From: Cacconaster sp045601245
GTDB taxonomy: Bacteria > Bacteroidota > Bacteroidia > Bacteroidales > UBA932
DNA length: 19,821 nt
Reading direction: 5' to 3'
NCBI GenBank assembly: GCA_045601245.1
Contig: JAZRZH010000046.1
Span: forward strand, 1-19,821
Part shown: one piece after another, positions 14,726 through 19,821 of the stretch
Layout of the letters: each line of letters starts with the position of its first letter
Numbering within the stretch: the first letter of the stretch is position 1
Translations under genes and position numbers: made by a program
The notes under the pieces: model-generated
Database searches by the model: none
Told to the model about the DNA's origin: nothing
Seen by the model: only the letters and a program-made list of their open reading frames with translations

Positions 14726-15520
14726 ATGGCGTGGATAATGTTTATTCTATTAATTATTATTGTATTAGTAGTATTGTATTTGGCGCTATTTGAGCAAGAC
14801 TGTTTCTTGATGTTATTCTCATTGAAATACCACCTGTTGTATAAAATTTCTAAAGAATACAATTATTGTATATCTCAAGTTCCGCCATTCAGCGAGGAAT
14901 ACTTCTTTGATAGAGTTGCGACTATCCTTCAAGAGGATAAATCATGTGATGATGAGTTCAAGAGGCAGATTAAGAATATGCTGTCAAGAAGAGAATTTTA
15001 CGATTACTTCTTGAGAGGCAATTTTACTATTGAACGCTATAGAGAAATGCTGGCTGACTATCGAACAGGAGACTATATTAAACGGCCGTATCAACTAGGC
15101 GTAACTATTATGTCTGTTATTCCTATAGAAATAGCCACATGCCCGGATGTAGTTAAAGCACTTGAAATGATGATTTTGCTTGGATGGCTAGATGAAAAGT
15201 GCCAGATAGTTGAAAAATCTCAAAAGAATCCAAACGGAAGAGAGAAGAATGAGGTATATTATGCTGCACAAAGGATTTGCGAAGAATATGGGATTTTATC
15301 GTACGATAAAATCTTTGGCAAACTATGGAATGTAAGTGATAGCACGATACGTAATTCGATATCAAAAGCTATGGATGGAGGAAGTGGTTCAAATGCGGAT
15401 GAAAGAAGAAAAATAAAACGAGAAAACCTGAACAGATACATTGATGTCAACATCCTGAAGAAGTTAGACTATAAAGACTTGATGGACAGGAAAAATACCA
15501 AGGACAGAAAAGACAACTGA
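14726..15520 (+). CDS. Unknown protein with N-terminal membrane anchor
   Basis: A 264-aa protein I do not recognise. Residues 2-20 are strongly hydrophobic (AWIMFILLIIIVLVVLYLA), giving one membrane anchor. The rest looks soluble and helical, with many Lys/Glu/Arg. Residues about 190-215 (EYGILSYDKIFGKLWNVSDSTIRNSISKAM) look like a helix-turn-helix-type segment. The last 20 residues are Lys/Asp/Arg-rich (DRKNTKDRKDN). It begins two bases after the recombinase stop, so it is probably co-expressed with it. The position equals that of the small open frames of unknown role after the integrase in NBU-type elements. Its stop codon lies inside a 9-bp tandem repeat. Confidence 0.65.
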   Translation: MAWIMFILLIIIVLVVLYLALFEQDCFLMLFSLKYHLLYKISKEYNYCISQVPPFSEEYFFDRVATILQEDKSCDDEFKRQIKNMLSRREFYDYFLRGNFTIERYREMLADYRTGDYIKRPYQLGVTIMSVIPIEIATCPDVVKALEMMILLGWLDEKCQIVEKSQKNPNGREKNEVYYAAQRICEEYGILSYDKIFGKLWNVSDSTIRNSISKAMDGGSGSNADERRKIKRENLNRYIDVNILKKLDYKDLMDRKNTKDRKDN

Positions 15521-15556
15521 GACAACTGAGACAACATGGACGGTTGGGACAACATG
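15512..15556 (+). repeat. 9-bp tandem repeat (five units)
   Basis: Five consecutive 9-base units start with GAC: GACAACTGA twice (15512, 15521), GACAACATG (15530), a diverged GACGGTTGG (15539) and GACAACATG (15548). The first unit contains the stop codon of the preceding gene. Related GGACAG-AAAA words occur at about 15484 and 15502. Such short direct repeats resemble iterons bound by replication or recombination proteins, but could also be slipped-strand expansions of a coding tail. Confidence 0.65.
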
Positions 15557-15599
15557 TATCCTCAAAGCTCGAGAAAGTAGTCCCTAAAGAAACGGTTTG

Positions 15600-15627
15600 G
15601 AAGCGGAGATGTCTCCGCTTCTTTTTT
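15600..15627 (+). terminator. Intrinsic terminator
   Basis: GAAGCGGAG (15600-15608) and CTCCGCTTC (15613-15621) form a perfect 9-bp stem with the loop ATGT, followed by six T. It ends the recombinase/unknown-protein transcript and separates that unit from the replication and partition operon downstream. Confidence 0.9.
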
Positions 15628-15783
15628 ATATATCCCAAGGGGGATAAAATCTTGTTATTCAGCGTTGTCTAACATTTCGTCTACCGCTTGTCTATTGACG
15701 GCATGGAAAGAATGAGATTCCTTTGCAAGTGACGTCAAGACATCATAGCGCGCTGGAGTTATTATGTTTAAAAAATTAAAATT
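15628..15783. other. Non-coding gap with possible promoter
   Basis: About 155 bases between the terminator and the DUF3853 gene. TATCCC/GGGGATA (15631-15646) forms a small hairpin. TATGTTTA at 15763-15770 is one base off the -7 consensus and lies 13 bases before the ATG at 15784; no good -33 box is evident. A minus-strand open frame ends at 15655 (TAA) and reads TPARYDVLTSLAKESHSF in part, but has only weak start codons. Confidence 0.35.
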
Positions 15784-16083
15784 ATGAATAATCAATTACA
15801 ATTCGTAGATGATAGTACTCCGATTTCAATGCTAACAGTCGGACAACTGAAATCAATTATTAAATCCTCCCCCGGCAGCGGCAATGTGGATACACAGCCT
15901 AAACATCTCATATATGGACTGGATGGAATCTGCCAATTGTTCCATTGCAAGGAGAGTAGGGCGCAAAAACTGAAGAATACAATTATAAAGGATGCTGTAT
16001 CTCAGGATGGCCGAACTATAGTAGTTGATGCCGATCTAGCCATCGAACTTTTTGAAAAACATTCAAGAAAATCAAAAAGATGA
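15784..16083 (+). CDS. DUF3853 family protein
   Basis: A 99-aa protein. The centre, IYGLDGICQLFHCKESRAQKL (about 43-63), followed by I-K-D-A-V-S-Q-D-G-R-T-I-V-V-D-A-D-L-A, is the DUF3853 pattern: a MerR/excisionase-like winged helix-turn-helix found in Bacteroidota mobile elements beside RepA-like ATPases. It probably binds DNA and may regulate the operon or act in excision; this is inference from fold and context. It opens an operon of at least five plus-strand genes. Its TGA overlaps the next ATG by four bases. Confidence 0.8.
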   Translation: MNNQLQFVDDSTPISMLTVGQLKSIIKSSPGSGNVDTQPKHLIYGLDGICQLFHCKESRAQKLKNTIIKDAVSQDGRTIVVDADLAIELFEKHSRKSKR

Positions 16084-17069
16084 TGATTACAGATAATCCC
16101 ATTGATGCCATCAGAGCTGATATTGAAGCCAAAGAACTTACAGCTGGGCTATTAATCATCAAATCTGCAAATGATACCATTGCCGCTGCCAAGCTTCTGC
16201 CAGATCCTGTTAAGCTGTACAATGATTTGATAATCGAAGGCGAGATAACATGCTTATTTGGTGATGCTGGTTGTGGGAAAACCATATTGGCCGTACAAAT
16301 AGGCGAAGAAATAGCACAGATGCATAATGTTCTATATGCCGACTTTGAATTGTCAGACAAACAGTTTCAGAGGCGATATACAGGGACTAATGGTGCGCTC
16401 CATGAATTTCCAAAAACATTCTATCGGGCTGTAATTAATTCGAATATACTGGACCCCGACAACTTTGAAGATGTGATATTTGCCAATATTGATGCGGCTG
16501 CTGAAAAGGTGAATGCGAAAGTAATCATCATAGATAACTTGACCTATTTATGCAATGCTTCAGAAAAAGGTGAGACAGCGAGCCGATTTATGAAGAAAAT
16601 TTTGGCAAAGAAGGCACAAGGCTGGACCGTTCTCGTAGTCGCCCATACGCCTAAGCGGTCAATGTTCTATCCTATGACTCAGAATGATTTGGCTGGGTCC
16701 AAAAGATTGATGAATTTCTTTGACAGTGCATTTTGCATCGGCCAATCTGCAAAGGATAGCCATATCAGGTATATAAAACAGGTTAAAGTTCGATCCGCCG
16801 ATATGAAATATGATGCTGATAACGTGATGCTGTTTCAAATAGGGGTGGAAGAGAATGCATTACGCATTGAAACGCTTGGGGTTGGGCGCGAAAAGGAACA
16901 CCTGAAGACATTATCTGATGACGAACTTCAAAATCTCGAACAGAACATTATGAATCTTCATTCGCAGGGACTCTCATATCGTGAAATTCAACAAGAGTTA
17001 GGTGTTAGCAAATCAAAAGTAGGTCGAATTTTGAACCACAAAACAGATACAGATGATGAGCAAATATAA
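16080..17069 (+). CDS. RepA-like AAA/RecA-fold ATPase
   Basis: A 329-aa RecA-fold ATPase resembling the replicative helicase RepA of plasmid RSF1010 and the AAA ATPases of Bacteroidota mobilizable elements. Walker A is GDAGCGKT (61-68), Walker B is VIIIDN (148-153), and a sensor-like VVAHTPKR follows at 186-193. The last 35 residues form a helix-turn-helix (about 296-318, GLSYREIQQELGVSKSKVG), which could direct it to DNA. It probably unwinds or loads at the element's origin after excision, together with the primase-like protein encoded next, whose start lies 17 bases inside this gene. An ATG three bases downstream (16083) is an equally good start. Confidence 0.82.
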   Translation: MMITDNPIDAIRADIEAKELTAGLLIIKSANDTIAAAKLLPDPVKLYNDLIIEGEITCLFGDAGCGKTILAVQIGEEIAQMHNVLYADFELSDKQFQRRYTGTNGALHEFPKTFYRAVINSNILDPDNFEDVIFANIDAAAEKVNAKVIIIDNLTYLCNASEKGETASRFMKKILAKKAQGWTVLVVAHTPKRSMFYPMTQNDLAGSKRLMNFFDSAFCIGQSAKDSHIRYIKQVKVRSADMKYDADNVMLFQIGVEENALRIETLGVGREKEHLKTLSDDELQNLEQNIMNLHSQGLSYREIQQELGVSKSKVGRILNHKTDTDDEQI

Positions 17070-18000
17070 ACTAGAACCATATAAGGGCAGTAGAAGCCGG
17101 TATCAATGCCCCCAGTGTGGCAGGAATCGGTGTTTTACTCGATATGTCGATGAAAACGGTAATTACTTAGATGACTATGTGGGGCGCTGTGATCATGAAA
17201 GTAGCTGTGGCTATCATTACACTCCCAGACAGTATTTCCAAGCGCATCCAACATTTCATTCATGTTCATCCCACAACATATTTATTAGCAAATCCAAAAT
17301 GAAATCAGAACAGAAAATCAATGTGATTGATATGGCTTATGTCCACAGATCAGTTAGAAAGGATGTTGACAGTAACTTTATTGCTTACCTCAGGCATTTT
17401 ATAACAGGGGAACTCATTCTCAAATTAATAGACGACTATCATTTGGGAGTGACACATTCCGGCGATGTAATATTTTTCGAAATTGACATAGATGGCCGAT
17501 GCCGAACAGGGAAAATAATGAAATATAATCCTGAGACAGGCCATAGAATAAAGGATGAAGCAATGCCATTTAATATCAACTGGGTACATTCGGAATTGAA
17601 GAAATCAGGAGAACTTCCGTCATCGTGGAATGTAACACAGTGCTTGTTTGGAGAGCACTTGCTATGTAAGTATCCAGACAAGAAGGTTGCCCTTGTTGAA
17701 GCTGAAAAAACGGCTGTAATATGCGCAGCATTTATGCCAGAGTACATATGGTTGGCAACCGGTGGCAAATCACAGCTAAATGATCGGGTCAAAGTTTTAA
17801 CAGGACGGGAGGTAATTGCATTCCCAGATCTGGACGCTATGGATGAGTGGTCTAGACGTGCTGCCAACTATCCTGAGATAGGCATAAAGATATCGCACCT
17901 GCTACTAGAGCGCACCAACCCATCTGAAAGAAACTCCGGGCGAGATCTCGCAGACTGGATAATTGAATGGGCTATTAATGACTTAAACAAACAATTATGA
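17053..18000 (+). CDS. DUF6371/toprim primase-like protein
   Basis: A 315-aa protein with an N-terminal zinc ribbon, Cys19-x2-Cys22 (YQCPQCGRNRCF) and Cys46-x5-Cys52 (GRCDHESSCGY), and a C-terminal toprim-like fold. The toprim motifs are VALVEAEKTAVI (212-223, acidic residue Glu216 or Glu218) and VIAFPDLDAMDEW (254-266, Asp259 and Asp261). With LFGEHLL just before, this is the DUF6371 pattern seen in Bacteroidota mobile elements. Zinc ribbon plus toprim suggests a DnaG-like primase for element replication; the catalytic activity is inferred. It overlaps the RepA-like gene by 17 bases and the parA gene by four, so all three are probably coupled in translation. Confidence 0.8.
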   Translation: MMSKYKLEPYKGSRSRYQCPQCGRNRCFTRYVDENGNYLDDYVGRCDHESSCGYHYTPRQYFQAHPTFHSCSSHNIFISKSKMKSEQKINVIDMAYVHRSVRKDVDSNFIAYLRHFITGELILKLIDDYHLGVTHSGDVIFFEIDIDGRCRTGKIMKYNPETGHRIKDEAMPFNINWVHSELKKSGELPSSWNVTQCLFGEHLLCKYPDKKVALVEAEKTAVICAAFMPEYIWLATGGKSQLNDRVKVLTGREVIAFPDLDAMDEWSRRAANYPEIGIKISHLLLERTNPSERNSGRDLADWIIEWAINDLNKQL

Positions 18001-18770
18001 AAATAGCGATAGCAAATTACAAAGGGGGCGTCACGAAGAGCACGCTTGCCCTAGAATGCGGATTTTGGAATACAAAAAAAGGGAAGAGGGTACTTATGCT
18101 TGACACAGACCCCCAAGCAAACCTCACAGACCTTTTACAAGATGGACACGAATTACATGGAAGATCGTTGCCAGAGATTCTTGTATCTAGAGAACCCATT
18201 GTTCCGGAAGACATAAATACGCGGGTGTATAGCAATGGGTGTCGTATAGATTTCGTGGCATCCAATAGCGATCTCGGAAGAATCGAAGCGCGTATTATTT
18301 CTAAAATGCCCAAGGAATACATTATTTCAGACATCGTTTCTCCGATAAGCAAACAATATGACCTCGTAATCTTTGATACAGCGCCATCGGCAGAACTTCT
18401 TGGAATCAGCACCTTATTAGCAGTTGATGGTGTTGTTATTCCAACAACACTGGAAAGATATAGTATAAGCGGCGCAGAACAGATGATGGAAATGATAGAA
18501 CTGCTCAAGAGTGATCCTCGGATGAATCCAAACATAGAACTTCTGGGTTTGTTGGTAAACCGATATAAAAGAACACTCAGTACCCTTTTTCATGGAGATT
18601 TCCTAAAAGAAAAATATCCAGAGTATTTGGTACCAACCTATATCAGGGAATGTACAAAAGTACAGCAGGCAAGCAATCGCAGAATGACCATTCAAGAATA
18701 TGATCCCGAATGTACTGCCGCTAAAGATATAGACAAAGCTTTCCAAGAATTGTTCAATAGGATTAAATAA
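17997..18770 (+). CDS. parA: ParA-type partition ATPase
   Basis: A 257-aa ParA/MinD-superfamily ATPase. The deviant Walker A is KGGVTKST (9-16) with signature Lys9 and Lys14; the usual second glycine is Thr, a known variant. Switch I is LMLDTDPQAN (33-42, Asp36/Asp38) and Walker B is LVIFDTAP (123-130, Asp127). The protein starts directly with the first strand, so it is a short ParA without an N-terminal DNA-binding domain, as in the type Ib group that pairs with a ribbon-helix-helix partner. It should bind the nucleoid and move the element's DNA. The ATG overlaps the primase-like gene's stop, and the partner gene follows after eight bases. Confidence 0.93.
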   Translation: MKIAIANYKGGVTKSTLALECGFWNTKKGKRVLMLDTDPQANLTDLLQDGHELHGRSLPEILVSREPIVPEDINTRVYSNGCRIDFVASNSDLGRIEARIISKMPKEYIISDIVSPISKQYDLVIFDTAPSAELLGISTLLAVDGVVIPTTLERYSISGAEQMMEMIELLKSDPRMNPNIELLGLLVNRYKRTLSTLFHGDFLKEKYPEYLVPTYIRECTKVQQASNRRMTIQEYDPECTAAKDIDKAFQELFNRIK

Positions 18771-18778
18771 GCAAGTAT

Positions 18779-19135
18779 ATGACCACTCTGAATAAAAAAG
18801 CTCTCTTTCCTGGAATTTGTGAAGATGAAGATTCAAGAAACCAACTAACCTCCAAAATTGAGGAAGAGGTATCCGGCACTGACACGGTGCCTTCTGAAAT
18901 CCATAGACCTAAGCCTGCGAAGTCAAAACGTACGAAGGAGCAATCAGTCCCGCAAACTAAGCGGAAAACCAGCCTTTATCTCTCCCCGGAGAAACTCAAG
19001 GAACTGAAAATTCTCTGCGCTGAGATGGAAATCAGCATGACAACATTCATCGAGGAGTCCGTTGACTCTAAGATGAAATCCGAATCCCGCAAAAGAGGTA
19101 AGGAACTAGAGAGTCAAGATGCCATAGAACCATAA
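18779..19135 (+). CDS. Ribbon-helix-helix protein, probable ParA partner
   Basis: A 118-aa protein with a long polar, Lys/Pro/Ser-rich N-terminal tail (1-61) and a ribbon-helix-helix fold at about 62-99: the strand KRKTSLYLS, then two helices (PEKLKELKILCAEMEIS, MTTFIEESVDSKM). A flexible tail plus a C-terminal ribbon-helix-helix next to a short ParA is the design of ParG-type centromere-binding proteins, whose tail stimulates the ATPase. The family call rests on architecture and context, not on close similarity I can verify. It would bind the 8-bp-phased ACTC boxes that begin 16 bases after its stop codon. Confidence 0.72.
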   Translation: MTTLNKKALFPGICEDEDSRNQLTSKIEEEVSGTDTVPSEIHRPKPAKSKRTKEQSVPQTKRKTSLYLSPEKLKELKILCAEMEISMTTFIEESVDSKMKSESRKRGKELESQDAIEP

Positions 19136-19150
19136 TTGTATCATTCCAAA

Positions 19151-19222
19151 GCATTATGACTCTAGAACTTCTAAACTCTATGATGATATGCTATCAAAAC
19201 TCTAAAACTCTACAGCATTATG
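19151..19222 (+). promoter_or_regulatory. Phased 8-bp ACTC-box array, candidate parS/operator
   Basis: Nine units of exactly 8 bases run without a break. GCATTATG begins at 19151 and recurs at 19215. ACTC-type units begin at 19159 (ACTCTAGA), 19167 (ACTTCTAA), 19175 (ACTCTATG), 19199 (ACTCTAAA) and 19207 (ACTCTACA). Two diverged units at 19183 and 19191 keep the phase. ACTC tetramers with 4-bp AT-rich spacers are the known recognition pattern of ParG-type proteins at their operator and centromere. The array lies just after the parA/ribbon-helix-helix pair. Confidence 0.6.
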
Positions 19223-19263
19223 GATCCAACCCTCAAACACCCAAATAAGTCTTTACGCACTTC

Positions 19264-19366
19264 GTGGGGAATTCACACATAGTGATTCCTATCATAGAGT
19301 CTTCACAATGTGTAAATTCCCTCCATGGCGTTATTGTCAAATTGACAAGATGTGTTTATTCCCCAC
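19264..19366. repeat. Three copies of an ATGTGT-ATTCCC motif
   Basis: GTGGGGAATTCACACAT (19264-19280) on one strand is matched in inverse by ATGTGTAAATTCCC (19308-19321) and ATGTGTTTATTCCCCAC (19350-19366), with one and two mismatches. Between the last two lies the perfect palindrome TTGTCAA-A-TTGACAA (19334-19348). This is the pattern of a multi-site protein-binding region. Confidence 0.6.
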
Positions 19367-19455
19367 CTGGAAATAAACCGACTGCGGCTCATCTTGCTTT
19401 TCAACCGTGAAAAGATATGTCTGTCAGACTAGTTTCGAGATTCCGCAGTCATCTC
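19355..19455. repeat. Cluster of nested hairpins, candidate oriT or origin
   Basis: TTTATTCCC/GGAAATAAA (19355-19363, 19369-19377) forms a 9-bp arm hairpin with one mismatch. GACTGCGG (19380-19387) and CCGCAGTC (19443-19450) form an outer stem enclosing CTTTTCA/TGAAAAG (19397-19403, 19408-19414) and GTCTG/CAGAC (19419-19423, 19425-19429). GAGAT (19437-19441) and ATCTC (19451-19455) form a stem that competes with the outer one. It lies 40 bases before the MobC-like gene. Confidence 0.5.
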
Positions 19456-19494
19456 AATCTGGCAGGAGCCCAATTAATAATATAATACCGTCAA

Positions 19495-19821
19495 ATGGAA
19501 GCAAAACATAAAACAAATAATCTCCCAGTACTTAGGGATCAAGAAGACAAAACACTCTACAAGAAAATCTACAGAGAAAGATCAATTAAGTTTCGCATTT
19601 CTCCAGAAGAACAGACGTTATTGGAGAGAATGATGATCGAAGATGATTATATCAATATGTCCGAATGCATAAGAACCAGGCTCTTTAAAAGTGGTGCAGG
19701 GCGTGAACTTCATCGACGAATCAGGAACCGTTCTCAATGGGATATCTTAATCGCCATCAAGAACTATATGAAGAAACTTGATGATGACTATCGCTACATT
19801 AAACAAGTAATGCCAAAGGAT
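19495..19821 (+). CDS. MobC-like mobilization protein (partial, runs off right edge)
   Basis: The frame opens with ATG at 19495 and stays open for 109 codons to the window edge. Residues about 28-64 form a ribbon-helix-helix (RERSIKFRISPEEQTLLERM followed by a second helix ending ECIRTRLFKSG). This is followed by the basic stretch GRELHRRIRNRSQWD and a helix LIAIKNYMKKLDDDYRYI. This layout is that of MobC-type relaxosome accessory proteins of Bacteroides elements, which bind oriT and help the relaxase nick it. The relaxase gene is expected just beyond the window. A simple ribbon-helix-helix regulator is the alternative. Confidence 0.7.
   Translation, partial: MEAKHKTNNLPVLRDQEDKTLYKKIYRERSIKFRISPEEQTLLERMMIEDDYINMSECIRTRLFKSGAGRELHRRIRNRSQWDILIAIKNYMKKLDDDYRYIKQVMPKD

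Larger units (their letters stand above)
19136..19494. other. 359-bp non-coding region: candidate centromere and oriT/origin
   Basis: No convincing gene lies between the ribbon-helix-helix gene and the MobC-like gene. The left part (19151-19222) is a phased 8-bp array; the right part (19264-19455) is packed with inverted repeats. Between them is a C-rich stretch (about 19225-19260, with ACCCTCAAACACCC). Lying between a partition pair and a relaxosome gene, the region is where a centromere, an oriT, or both are expected. Confidence 0.6.

Noticed and set aside
17997..18770. MinD or conjugation-type ATPase instead of ParA
   Set aside because: No C-terminal amphipathic membrane helix as in MinD, and the adjacent ribbon-helix-helix gene and phased sites fit partition better.
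19151..19222. CRISPR array
   Set aside because: The repeat unit is only 8 bp with no unique spacers of 30 bp or more, and no cas genes are present.

Overview
The window looks like a chromosomal segment from a member of the Bacteroidales (Bacteroidota), probably a gut-type lineage. Three things point there: several exact matches to the Bacteroidota -7 promoter box TAnnTTTG, one with a well-spaced TTTG -33 box before a tRNA; gene families typical of the group (LemA/DUF2207 pair, exported TPR protein plus outer-membrane barrel, DUF3853, DUF6371); and a mobilizable element with the gene order known from Bacteroides integrative elements. I cannot name the species.

Layout. Positions 1-50 hold the first 16 codons of an insertion-sequence transposase running off the left edge. 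Then come a minus-strand pair (isochorismatase-like hydrolase and a DUF2007 protein, joined by an ATGA overlap) and a YqiA/YcfP-type alpha/beta hydrolase. The latter is bracketed by two equal-length (164 bp), same-orientation copies of a MITE-like repeat with 21-bp terminal inverted repeats. rmuC and a GtrA-family membrane protein follow on the plus strand, joined by a 4-nt overlap. They run convergently into a minus-strand operon ftsE - nth - lemA - DUF2207 protein, whose tight junctions suggest co-transcription. Diverging from ftsE is a plus-strand run: a 999-aa exported TPR protein, an outer-membrane beta-barrel protein and tpiA. This part is GC-rich housekeeping DNA.

At 13180-13260 lies tRNA-Leu(UAG). 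Immediately downstream composition shifts to AT-rich and a new gene set begins: tyrosine recombinase, an unknown membrane-anchored protein, DUF3853 protein, RepA-like hexameric-type ATPase, DUF6371 zinc-ribbon/toprim primase-like protein, ParA, a ribbon-helix-helix protein and the start of a MobC-like protein at the right edge. I read this as the left part of an integrative and mobilizable element (or a larger ICE) inserted at the 3' end of tRNA-Leu. The right attachment site and relaxase should lie beyond the window.

How the element genes probably work together: the recombinase integrates and excises. The RepA-like ATPase and primase-like protein would replicate the excised circle. ParA and its ribbon-helix-helix partner would segregate it. 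The MobC-like protein would prepare oriT for a relaxase. The non-coding stretch 19136-19494 is the most striking part. It holds a strictly 8-bp-phased array of ACTC boxes, resembling the tetramer-box centromeres and operators bound by ParG-type proteins, followed by a dense cluster of dyads that is a good candidate for oriT or a replication origin. All family assignments are from reading the sequence; no database search was run.
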